A stretch of 5,593 bases of DNA from Nitrospinota bacterium (GTDB lineage Bacteria; Nitrospirota; Nitrospiria; Nitrospirales; UBA8639). The position numbers and the translations under genes are program-made. The DNA lies in NCBI GenBank assembly GCA_022561525.1, contig JADFRB010000156.1:1-5593 (forward strand). The letters are read 5' to 3'. The notes beneath the pieces were generated by a model, which searched no databases, was not told the DNA's origin, and was given only the letters and a program-made list of their open reading frames with translations. Of the stretch, positions 1-5,593 are shown piece after piece (the first letter of the stretch is position 1; every line of letters starts with the position of its first letter).

Positions 1-2
1 TT

Positions 3-959
3 ATTTCTACGCAGGCCCTGTTTCAATCGGAAACTGACCCTGGATTGCCTAGCCGGTCCTGGAAAGGTTTTGATCGAGGGGATGATCCTCAACGGCAAAC
101 GGCGTATGAGATTCGTACCGGTATTGGCGAGCGGTTAGATTGGTTGTTGGCGAGGTTGAATCCACTGGGCTGCATGTTGGCCTTTGAAAAGACTCGTCAT
201 CTTGGGCGTCGGGTGCTCTTTCAGCGGGCGTTAGCCGCGCGTGGGTTGCGTTGCAAGAAGGATCCTGTGTTTCTCCGCTATTCCTCAGTCGATGAACACA
301 TCCTGGATGGCCCGTTGTATTCTCTGACGATGGAGGCTACACCCTTCACTTTTGAGGAGGCACCTATCATTGAGCCCCAGAATCATGTGTATCGATGTCA
401 GGGGAGAAATGCTGATTGGGTCTGGTCTAAGTTTGCTGAGGTGGGAACTCTTGATCAGCCAGTGCCTGTACAATTTGGTGCGCAAGAGATTCAATGGCAA
501 TTGTGTCGGACGGTGGCCGGGCTGTTGTGCGGACGGGTGTTTATCCCTGGGATGTTTACAGGAGTGCTTGTGGGCATGAATGACGATGACGAATTATTGA
601 AGAAAATTGTTGGCGAGCTTCTTCATCCAAGCAATCCTGAGAAGACTTTTCAGGAAGTGCTGCACGGTATTTGGTCAACGGAAGAGGCATCGGAAAAATC
701 AGGTGCGCCCTTATATGAGAATCATTCCTCCAGCGCTCAGGATATTTGGCAACGGCTTTCGGGTCGCGTGATTCTTCGGGAAATCACTCGGACCAATTCC
801 GATGGCCAACAATATCATGTGGAACTGGGGCGCTGCGTCAGTCAATTGGTGTATGTGTATTGGGCCAATACCCTTGATCAACGGCAACTTGTGGTGATGG
901 AGTCAGAGCGGGAGGCTGTATTGGATGAATATTTTTCTGGGTCAGGCGACGATGGCTGA
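3..959 (+). CDS. Hypothetical protein, 5'-truncated by window edge
   Basis: I do not recognise this protein. The frame is open from nucleotide 3 to the TGA at 957-959, giving about 318 visible residues. A TTG at 45 could act as a start, but codons upstream of it are open and there is no clear ribosome site, so the true start is probably outside the window. The product looks soluble: no signal peptide or convincing membrane segment is visible. It begins with a basic, Arg/Leu-rich region (RLDWLLARLNPLG, then RRVLFQRALAARG), has a Trp-rich middle (DWVWSKF, then IQWQLCRTVAGLLCG), and ends in a charged tail (ESEREAVLDEYF). Codon use resembles the neighbouring HD-GYP gene, which supports real coding. 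It converges with that gene across 40 bp, where I see no clear terminator hairpin. Function is unknown. Confidence 0.62.
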   Translation: MSTQALFQSETDPGLPSRSWKGFDRGDDPQRQTAYEIRTGIGERLDWLLARLNPLGCMLAFEKTRHLGRRVLFQRALAARGLRCKKDPVFLRYSSVDEHILDGPLYSLTMEATPFTFEEAPIIEPQNHVYRCQGRNADWVWSKFAEVGTLDQPVPVQFGAQEIQWQLCRTVAGLLCGRVFIPGMFTGVLVGMNDDDELLKKIVGELLHPSNPEKTFQEVLHGIWSTEEASEKSGAPLYENHSSSAQDIWQRLSGRVILREITRTNSDGQQYHVELGRCVSQLVYVYWANTLDQRQLVVMESEREAVLDEYFSGSGDDG

Positions 960-999
960 TTCCATGTTTCAGAACGCCGTTTGGTACGGGTAGGGAACG

Positions 1000-2391
1000 T
1001 TAATTCGGCATCATTGATGCCACACTTGGAGTTTTGTCTGCTGGATGTAGGAAAATGCTGGTTCGGCGAGGACTCAAAAATTCCAGAATCTTTGGGGGCA
1101 CTTCGCGTGGTCGGAGACTTCGGGTCATGCTGAGATTCATTTCTTCAGCAAGGTCGACCATGATGGCTTCTTGTCTCGTTCCCGCAAAATGGGAGGACAG
1201 CAATAGCGGTCTGGTCGGATTTTGCAAATTGACGCTAATCACTTGTCCGATGGTCCCATCGGATAATTCTACAAGGGTTCCCGGTGGGAACACCGTCATC
1301 GTTTGAATCAGAGTCAAAATCACTTCTTTTGAGAATTTTTGTTTCTTGGAGTCTATATACAGGTACAATTGGGAAAGCGCTTCATGGGGTGTGAGGCTTT
1401 TTTCGGTCTCGGCTGGGTTGCACAGCTCATCATATTCATCCGCCACCATCACGATTTGCGCAAAGAGGGAGATCTGCTCCTTGGATATTCCCTTGGGAAA
1501 CCCAGAGCCATCCAGCCGTTCATGATGTTGAATAATGGTCTCGAGGCTGGGAAGCGGAAAGTCTTTGAATTTTGCCATCAATTCTTCCCCTTTTTCAGGG
1601 TGGAATTTTGCGGACTCGGGATCAGGCACCATGGTGATCCCGGTCGAATGAAAATTGACTTTCATGGGTAGCATTCGTTTGCCCATGTCGTGAAAGAGTG
1701 CTCCGAGGCCCAACATGTGAAGTTCGTCGGGATCTAATCCCATTTCCTTCCCAATGATCGAGGACATGATGCACACGTTGAGGGCATGGGATGACAGCCC
1801 CTCGGCCATGCCGGTCGAGCTGACAATATCCATCAGGGTCATGGTGGCTTGTTCATGCTGAAGGACGGCTCCGACGTTTCTGACCAGTTGGGCGGCACTT
1901 TTAACTGCCGCACGATTGCCGGTCCCAATCCGTTTGAAAATATCTTTACTTTTGCCTAAGACCTTCCAATAGGCATCTTCGACTTTCTTAAGATGCGTTT
2001 TTCTGTCCTGATACTGCCGTTTGCGGTTTTTCTTGATTTCGTCAAGGTTAGGGGCTTCGACGAGTGTGATCAGCTCTTCTTCAATATCTTCACTGTCATC
2101 CTGAAGTGCGAGAAACGTCTCTTCCTCTGAGAATACCTCCAGGGAAAGTTCTTGATCGATTTCGGGTAATTCCGTGTCTTCTGGCTCTAGTTGTTCTGAT
2201 GGGGTGGGATCTGATAACGCAAGGTCATAGTAGAGTTTCAGTTTCCGAACGCCCTGAATAATCTCAATATCATTTTGTGAGACAATTTTAAAACGGCTGG
2301 TTGCAAAAGGATGAGCCCACCACGAACATTCCAATTTGACATAGAGTCCAATTCGGAGCTCATCGAGGTTTTCAAGACGTTGGTAGGACAT
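1000..2391 (-). CDS. DUF3391 and HD-GYP domain protein, probable cyclic-di-GMP phosphodiesterase
   Basis: This 463-residue cytosolic protein should hydrolyse the second messenger cyclic-di-GMP. Residues about 1-62 form the DUF3391 domain (IGLYVKLECSWW at 14-25), followed by an acidic linker (about 65-115) and a basic helical segment (about 118-160). The HD-GYP domain spans about 185-370. Visible metal-site residues are H202, the HD pair H234-D235 (FHDMGK), H264 (HPEKGEE), H289-H290 and D318 (ADEYDEL). The signature is HHERLDGSGFP, so GYP reads GFP, a common variant. The segment after ADEYDEL lacks the Arg-Tyr usually seen in this family. The C-terminal tail (about 369-440) has the PGTLVELSDG pattern common in the family. 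The ATG at 2391 is preceded by GGGAG (2402-2406, reverse strand), about 10 nt away. No sensor, receiver or membrane domain is present, so its input signal is unknown. A broken paralogue lies divergently at 3176. Family assignment is firm; substrate is inferred from the family. Confidence 0.94.
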   Translation of the reverse strand: MSYQRLENLDELRIGLYVKLECSWWAHPFATSRFKIVSQNDIEIIQGVRKLKLYYDLALSDPTPSEQLEPEDTELPEIDQELSLEVFSEEETFLALQDDSEDIEEELITLVEAPNLDEIKKNRKRQYQDRKTHLKKVEDAYWKVLGKSKDIFKRIGTGNRAAVKSAAQLVRNVGAVLQHEQATMTLMDIVSSTGMAEGLSSHALNVCIMSSIIGKEMGLDPDELHMLGLGALFHDMGKRMLPMKVNFHSTGITMVPDPESAKFHPEKGEELMAKFKDFPLPSLETIIQHHERLDGSGFPKGISKEQISLFAQIVMVADEYDELCNPAETEKSLTPHEALSQLYLYIDSKKQKFSKEVILTLIQTMTVFPPGTLVELSDGTIGQVISVNLQNPTRPLLLSSHFAGTRQEAIMVDLAEEMNLSMTRSLRPREVPPKILEFLSPRRTSIFLHPADKTPSVASMMPN

Positions 2392-2915
2392 GTGGGTTAG
2401 ACTCCCAAGTTGGTAATGAGTTAATACGGGTCATGTCGTATTGAGAGAGGGATCAGCCAATCATGGTGAAGGCATTTACCACAAAAAAAACATCGCTTGG
2501 TGTTTTTCTTCTTTACCGGTACGATCGAAATGGTGGCATCTCAGTGAATTTCGGACTTCCCTTTCTTTCGGTCTTTCCCCATGGATCTAAACCTTGTTGG
2601 GGATGGGGCCCCACCCCGTCTGTCATGATGGTGTGCATGGTTCTCTAGCAGTGATGGGAGTTTTGTTGTCTTACATGATATTGGTGGACTCAAAAGAGCA
2701 CGGCGACGGTCTTCTCCACCCCCTCCCTGGCAATGGGTTTCAGGAAATTTGGCTCTGTCCATCGTAGGGTATACTCGGTAAAACCCCCTAGGCCTTCAGA
2801 TACGGGCCTGGAAGAACAGCACTGAGACGAGAAGAATTACGCTGATCTCTGAAGCTTTGAAAATAATATCCGAAAAAACCCTACAAGAATCTGGTTGGGT
2901 GTCTAACGGTCTTTA
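2392..2915. other. Intergenic stretch, no convincing gene
   Basis: This is the left part of the gap between the HD-GYP gene and its broken divergent paralogue, and must hold the promoter of the former. I could not pick a convincing -35/-10 pair. Short open frames here lack ribosome sites and recognisable protein features. A GC-rich near-perfect palindrome occurs at 2599-2617 (GGGGATGGGGCCCCACCCC) and a weak A/T stem at 2486-2507. Neither has an evident role. Confidence 0.5.
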
Positions 2916-3071
2916 GGGCTCGCGCAAGAATAACTTCACATGTTTGGGCGTCGATCCATCCCGTCTGGCGGCGTTGCTCTTCCTTTCCATACGAGGAGTA
3001 TGCGCAGTCCTCGCGCCTTGCCAGACAGGTGTCTCAGCACCCAAACATGTGAAGTTATTCTTGGCGAACCC
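2916..3071. mobile_element. 156-bp MITE-like palindromic element
   Basis: The left end (2916-2948) and right end (3040-3071) are inverted copies: 31 of 33 aligned positions match, with one substitution and one single-base indel. The inner 24 bp (2925-2948 against 3040-3063) are perfect. The ends read GGG...CCC and are flanked on both sides by TTA (2913-2915 and 3072-3074), a plausible 3-bp target duplication. A second, inner pair (GTCTGGC at 2963-2969, GCCAGAC at 3020-3026) would let the transcript fold into one long hairpin. There is no transposase, so it would need one in trans. GG-type ends with a short T-N-A-type duplication recall parts of the IS5 family, but that is only a guess. A structured repeat RNA or extragenic palindrome is the alternative. 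Confidence 0.72.
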
Positions 3072-3175
3072 TTAACAAAGACATGGAGAAGAAGCGAGAA
3101 TAGGCAGGTCACTGTTCCAATCCAGCAGAGGTTTTGACAGAATGACAATTTCGAAAGTGGAAGTGAGATCCTGAC

Positions 3176-3649
3176 ATGTCTTTTATCCCAATAACCGTTG
3201 AGGGACCGTGAATCGGTTTGTATATTAGGCTGGAATGTTCCTGGTGGAATCATCCCTTAGCCAGGAGTAAATTTACAGTCATCTCCCAGAAAGAAATCAA
3301 GACGATCAAAGGCATTCGAAAGGTCAACCTGGTTTACGATCCCGAGCTGTCAGACCCAGAAGAAGAACCTGAACTTAAAACGGCTCCGGGCGCTCCCGAC
3401 ACGGCTGTTGGGGTGCCAACCCAAGAAGATCGTGAGCAGGAAGAAGAAGACATTCGAAAGGAACAAGTTCAGGCCTGTGAGGAACATACGGCTGAATTAC
3501 AAAAAACCTCCTCTCTCTACCAACGGTATTGTCAACTTACGCCAAATTGGGCTCCGTCTCCGCAGAGAGCCGGTAACCTGATTCCTGACAAATCAATGGA
3601 TTATAGCCAGGTGAATTGTCTGTTCAGTGTCCAGTTTGCGTTAAGTTGA
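3176..3649 (+). pseudogene. Broken DUF3391/HD-GYP paralogue (N-terminal domain only, internal stop)
   Basis: From the ATG at 3176 the frame reads MSFIPITVEGP, then TGA (3209-3211), then IGLYIRLECSWWNHP. The stop sits where the intact paralogue has Arg before IGLY, so a CGA-to-TGA change would explain it. Over the 49 residues from IGLY to LSDP, 29 are identical to the intact gene by hand count, without gaps. An acidic linker follows, and homology ends around TSSLYQR (about 3520). From there the frame runs through the 140-bp repeat and stops at 3649. The whole HD-GYP catalytic domain is missing. A TTG at 3218 could restart translation after the stop but would lose the first two residues of the IGLY motif. 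The gene is divergent from the intact copy, suggesting an old duplication. It cannot act as a phosphodiesterase; an isolated DUF3391 peptide is conceivable but unlikely. Confidence 0.82.
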
Positions 3650-3660
3650 CAAAACCGTTG
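3521..3660. repeat. 140-bp inverted-repeat element at a gene-fusion junction
   Basis: The 30-nt arms 3521-3550 and 3631-3660 are inverted copies with 25 of 30 ungapped matches. The core TTGTCAACTTA (3529-3539) matches TAAGTTGACAA (3642-3652) perfectly, and the outermost CAACGG and CCGTTG also pair. The TGT...ACA motif resembles ends of several insertion sequence families, but the 80-bp interior holds no transposase, only a small GGCTC/GAGCC hairpin near 3550-3573. Homology to the HD-GYP paralogue stops at the left arm and integrase homology starts just past the right arm. No clear target duplication is visible. It may be a MITE or an internally deleted insertion sequence. The integron attC consensus does not fit both arms. 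Confidence 0.68.
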
Positions 3661-4125
3661 CATCAGTTAAAGGAAGTCCGGCAACTGGAAGCCATGTCTG
3701 CGGGACAGGCAATGGTGCCCTGGGTGTTTTTATCTCCTGGGGGGACGCGATGGGATGATCGGCATCTTCGTCGAGTGTGGCAACGGTGCCTTACGAAGGC
3801 AGAAATGCGTCAAGTTCGTTTCCATGATCTCCGACATACGTATGCTTCGGAATTGGCTGCCCAAGGGGCTCCCCCCAAGTATGTGCAGGACCAGCTTGGG
3901 CATTCCTCCATTCAGGTCACGATGGATGTGTACCTGCACTTCTTTGAAAAGCGAAGTTCAGAATGGGTTAATCGGCTTGATGAACAGGTGGAAACGGATA
4001 GAATTGAGGGGGAATCTGCAACCCCCGCGCAACCTGAAGGGGCATGGCTAGAGCCTCGCACTCATAAGCTGTTGAAACATTTGGTGGCGGTGGAGGGACT
4101 TGAACCCCCGGCCCGCGGCTTATGA
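3616..4125 (+). pseudogene. Tyrosine recombinase (phage-type integrase), C-terminal fragment
   Basis: Reading from the TTG at 3616, the first 12 or so residues come from the inverted-repeat arm. Integrase similarity begins near LHQLKEVRQLEAM. The catalytic half then follows: HDLRHTYAS (H70, R73), LGHSS (H96) and the nucleophile Y106 in VTMDVYLHF (TAC at 3931-3933). The N-terminal DNA-binding domain, the first catalytic Arg and the beta-hairpin Lys region are missing. Full integrases are usually 300-400 residues, so this remnant of about 155 integrase-like residues should be inactive as a recombinase. Residues about 157-169 (ending GLEPPARGL) are read from the antisense tRNA fragment, and the TGA stop at 4123-4125 falls on the anticodon. 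This 3'-end overlap with an attachment core is typical of integrases targeting tRNA genes. The family call is firm; the original element is unknown. Confidence 0.88.
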
Positions 4126-4126
4126 G
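4082..4126 (-). other. tRNA-Met(CAT)-type 3' fragment, probable attachment (att) core
   Basis: On the reverse strand this is the 3' part of a tRNA: anticodon loop CTCATAA (4120-4126, anticodon CAT), 3' anticodon strand GCCGC, a 5-nt variable loop, T-arm GGGGG-TTCAAGT-CCCTC, acceptor strand CACCGCC, discriminator A and CCA. The next five bases upstream (CCGTT) cannot pair with GCCGC, and no D-arm or 5' acceptor strand follows, so the 5' part is absent. It is therefore not a working tRNA. Its end at the anticodon loop and its overlap with the integrase 3' end mark it as the core copied by site-specific integration into a tRNA gene. A CAT anticodon could also belong to the Ile2 isoacceptor. Confidence 0.85.
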
Positions 4127-4166
4127 AACGGGCTTATACGTATACATGAAACAACTCCACGTCACA

Positions 4167-4242
4167 CCATACCACGCAAACACCGCTCCTAGCAAAGGGT
4201 TTGGTTGCTTCTTGTTGCTTGGAGTGGTTTTGCGTAGTATGG
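4167..4242. repeat. Long imperfect hairpin next to the att core
   Basis: Arms 4167-4189 and 4221-4242 pair over about 20 bp with one G-T wobble, one mismatch and one bulge. The loop contains further AGCAA/TTGCT pairing. After a bulge the stem can continue through GTCAC (4161-4165) and GTGAC (4250-4254). It lies about 40 bp beyond the tRNA fragment. A perfect 10-bp palindrome TATACGTATA is found at 4135-4144. T-runs occur at 4256-4260 and 4265-4270 but too far from the stem for a classic terminator. It could be a recombinase arm region, an RNA structure or a small mobile palindrome. Confidence 0.55.
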
Positions 4243-4244
4243 CC

Positions 4245-4296
4245 GAACCGTGACCTTTTTCGTATTTTTTGAGTTGGAACCGTGACTTTTTTCGTA
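4245..4296. repeat. Two 20-bp direct repeats, 32-bp period
   Basis: GAACCGTGAC-Y-TTTTTCGTA occurs at 4245-4264 and 4277-4296 with one difference (C4255 versus T4287). The 32-bp spacing is roughly three helical turns, which would place the copies on the same DNA face. This suits paired protein-binding sites such as integrase arm sites or iterons, but two copies are too few to claim an origin. The role is not shown by the sequence. Confidence 0.6.
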
Positions 4297-4477
4297 ACGG
4301 AATAGCATCAAAACTCGGGGCCAACGGGCTAGCGAACCCCTAGTTCGGCGGGGTCATCCTGAGCTCCGCGCCTCACCTACTTCCCATATCAACTCTCCTA
4401 ACAGGAGATGACGAACTTAGGATGCAAGAGTTTGACATTGGGGTGAGGGACGGGAATTGAATTGTCCTGAGGTTGAA
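4297..4477. other. Intergenic, no gene recognised
   Basis: I see no credible coding frame or RNA gene. Only small stems are present, such as TCTCCT-AAC-AGGAGA at 4394-4408. This is the likely interior or flank of the decayed integrated element. Confidence 0.4.
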
Positions 4478-4599
4478 ACACGGTGCCACGGCGAACCACG
4501 ACAAACCACAAACAGCTACGATTTCAAAGTATAGTCCTTGCTCATAATATCTTCATGTTGCACATCGTGGCACCCTGTAGGGGTCACTAAAGGGGTCAC
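4478..4599. repeat. 13-bp inverted repeat followed by tandem AGGGGTCAC sites
   Basis: ACACGGTGCCACG (4478-4490) and CGTGGCACCCTGT (4566-4578) are inverted copies with one mismatch, enclosing 75 bp. Immediately to the right, AGGGGTCAC is repeated at 4579-4587 and 4591-4599 with a 12-bp period. The close packing suggests one structured site, such as a remnant element end with protein-binding repeats, but nothing here identifies the binding protein. No gene lies inside. Confidence 0.5.
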
Positions 4600-4643
4600 C
4601 CTTCCCTCCTTGAAGAGGAAATCATTGCCTCTTCCGATACCAT

Positions 4644-4928
4644 TCAACACTTAGAAAGAGAGCACCACACAATCCCTTCATCTAGCAAGCGGATTAGTGG
4701 CCCACCGTTGTGTCTCATTGCTCCTAGTGATACGCTTTCAACATCTATAAGGGGCAGGGTAGAAATCTCAGGGAGGAAACGGCCCGGTTCGCTACCGAGT
4801 GGACCACCATTTTCTGGGCCGCTTGGGTATGCGCTGGGGCCGGAGCCGCAAGCGGCCAGCGCACCCATGACCAGAACGGCCAGCACCGGGCGAAGCAACT
4901 TTTTAGCGAAGACCTGAGACTGTTTCAC
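4644..4928 (-). CDS. Small predicted lipoprotein (94 aa), possibly truncated
   Basis: I prefer the GTG at 4928 (reverse strand) over the ATG at 5009. The GTG is preceded by GGGGGAAGAA, a good ribosome site, and it puts a lipoprotein signal peptide at the N-terminus: basic start (AKKLLR), hydrophobic core (VLAVLVMG) and lipobox LAAC, with Cys27 as lipidation site. After cleavage a Gly/Ser/Pro-rich segment follows (GSGPSAYPSGPENGGPLG). The product should be an envelope lipid-anchored protein of unknown role. The last 30 or so residues use AT-ending codons (CTA, GTA, TCA, ATA), unlike the GC-rich first part, so the tail may be foreign sequence fused to a truncated gene. A 7-bp stem (4612-4618/4628-4634) lies downstream but lacks a T-run. 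It is divergent from the amidohydrolase gene across 276 bp. Confidence 0.55.
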   Translation of the reverse strand: MKQSQVFAKKLLRPVLAVLVMGALAACGSGPSAYPSGPENGGPLGSEPGRFLPEISTLPLIDVESVSLGAMRHNGGPLIRLLDEGIVWCSLSKC

Positions 4929-5193
4929 TTCTTCCCCCAGGGGTTTTTCTCTCCATAATAAGTTACGACTGCCGAGGCCATATGGATCGGGGCATTTTCG
5001 GGTTGCCACCGGCGAAGGGAAGTATTAGGATGTGCCCAAAGTCTGAGGACTTCTAACAGTTCTCACCGCCAAGCACGCATAGAACGGAATGCCCCGAGCA
5101 ATTTTAGCCTGATTTCCCCGAAGACTCTGTGGTTTCTGCGGTTATGTTAGAGTCTCTCAACCCGATGGCGCAAGTACCCATTTAAACGCCAAT

Positions 5194-5199
5194 AGGAGG
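5194..5199 (+). promoter_or_regulatory. Strong ribosome binding site of the amidohydrolase gene
   Basis: AGGAGG sits 5 nt before the ATG at 5205, a perfect Shine-Dalgarno core at good spacing. It fixes the start of the gene that runs off the window. No convincing -35/-10 pair was found in 5010-5193. Confidence 0.8.
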
Positions 5200-5204
5200 G
5201 TCCC

Positions 5205-5593
5205 ATGGCTAGAGATTACCGGTTGATGTCCAGCGACGGTCACCTGGAAGTTCCACCCGAGCATTGGGTCCACAGGGTACCGGAGAAGTACCGGGACCGG
5301 GCTCCCAAGACAATCGAACTCCCCGGCGGCGGCGATGCCCTGGTCATAGAGGGGATGCCTCCCCGGGAAGCCAACTTTCTGGACCTGCGTGCCGGCCGGG
5401 CTTCCGGCCAATGGCAACCATTCGGTCTGAGGGTAGAAGATGCGGCCGGCGTGGGGCCACCGGAAAAAAGAATTCGAGAGCAAGATGAGGACGGCTTGGA
5501 CGCCGAAGTTCTGTTCCCGGCCCAGGTGGCCGGGCCATCCCTGTGGCGGAACATCACCGACGATGACGCCTACAAGGCCATGATTCGCGGATA
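5205..5593 (+). CDS. Amidohydrolase-family metal-dependent hydrolase, N-terminal part (3'-truncated by window edge)
   Basis: The frame from ATG 5205 is open for 129 codons to the window end. The N-terminus YRLMSSDGHLEVPPEHW carries the Asp-x-His metal-ligand motif (D11, H13) that opens the TIM-barrel of Amidohydro_2-type enzymes. PEKYRDRAPKTIELP (26-40) and KRIREQDEDGLDAEVLFP (88-105) match the usual pattern of this family, and DDDAYKAMIRG (119-129) is where the barrel continues. Members are cytosolic hydrolases or decarboxylases of diverse small substrates; the substrate cannot be told from this part. Family members are commonly 300-400 residues, so most of the protein, including the remaining metal ligands, lies outside. 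Third codon positions are strongly G/C, unlike the genes to the left, suggesting different ancestry. Start choice is secure because of the AGGAGG site. Confidence 0.85.
   Translation, partial: MARDYRLMSSDGHLEVPPEHWVHRVPEKYRDRAPKTIELPGGGDALVIEGMPPREANFLDLRAGRASGQWQPFGLRVEDAAGVGPPEKRIREQDEDGLDAEVLFPAQVAGPSLWRNITDDDAYKAMIRG

Noticed and set aside
1034..1671. Plus-strand open frames inside the HD-GYP gene
   Set aside because: They lie antisense to a gene with clear catalytic motifs and show no features of their own.
2599..2617. GC-rich palindrome as a terminator
   Set aside because: No gene ends nearby on either strand, there is no loop, and no T-run follows.
2729..2745. Sigma-54-like promoter (TGGCAATGGGTTTCA)
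   Set aside because: The -12 GC is replaced by TC, and no gene starts suitably downstream.
2940..3253. Open frames on both strands across the 156-bp palindrome
   Set aside because: They are by-products of the inverted repeat, have no ribosome sites, and encode low-plausibility Arg-rich peptides.
3521..3660. Integron attC site
   Set aside because: One arm has a GTTAAGT that fits GTTRRRY, but the matching RYYYAAC on the other arm is absent, and no cassette array or integron integrase is present.
4082..4126. Complete tRNA gene
   Set aside because: Only the anticodon loop and 3' parts are present; the 5' anticodon strand, D-arm and 5' acceptor strand are missing.
3968..4324. 118-residue reverse-strand open frame
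   Set aside because: It runs antisense to the integrase fragment and through the tRNA fragment and hairpin. Its Pro-rich stretch is simply the translated T-arm.
5157..5557. Several reverse-strand and alternative-frame open frames near the right end
   Set aside because: They are shadows of the amidohydrolase gene in GC-rich sequence; the plus-strand frame from 5205 has the ribosome site and family motifs.

Overview
The window looks like an accessory, partly decayed stretch of a Gram-negative environmental bacterium. The best recognised gene is a DUF3391 plus HD-GYP cyclic-di-GMP phosphodiesterase. Its style and the moderate GC of the left half are compatible with a Nitrospira-like (Nitrospirota) genome, but this is an impression, not a demonstrated assignment.

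Layout. (1) Positions 3-959 (+) hold the 3' part of an unrecognised protein gene open to the left edge. (2) 1000-2391 (-) is an intact HD-GYP gene, convergent with it. (3) 2392-3175 has no convincing gene but contains a 156-bp MITE-like palindrome (2916-3071) with 32/33-bp terminal inverted repeats and flanking TTA. (4) 3176-3649 (+) is a broken, divergent paralogue of the HD-GYP gene: it has an in-frame TGA near its start and only the DUF3391 domain. (5) 3521-3660 is a 140-bp inverted-repeat element exactly at the junction between that broken gene and (6) the C-terminal half of a tyrosine recombinase (to 4125). The last residues of the recombinase are encoded by (7) an antisense 45-nt 3' fragment of a tRNA-Met(CAT)-type gene (4082-4126), a recombination core. 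(8) 4127-4643 has no gene but is rich in hairpins and short direct repeats. (9) 4644-4928 (-) is a small predicted lipoprotein. (10) 5205 to the right edge (+) is the start of an amidohydrolase-family metal-dependent hydrolase, which is visibly more GC-rich than the left half.

The coherent story is genome rearrangement rather than a working pathway. A duplicated c-di-GMP phosphodiesterase gene was inactivated and fused, through a repeat element, to a truncated integrase beside a tRNA-derived attachment core. DNA of different composition follows on the right. I found no CRISPR array, complete RNA gene, or evidence of an intact defence or other multi-gene system.
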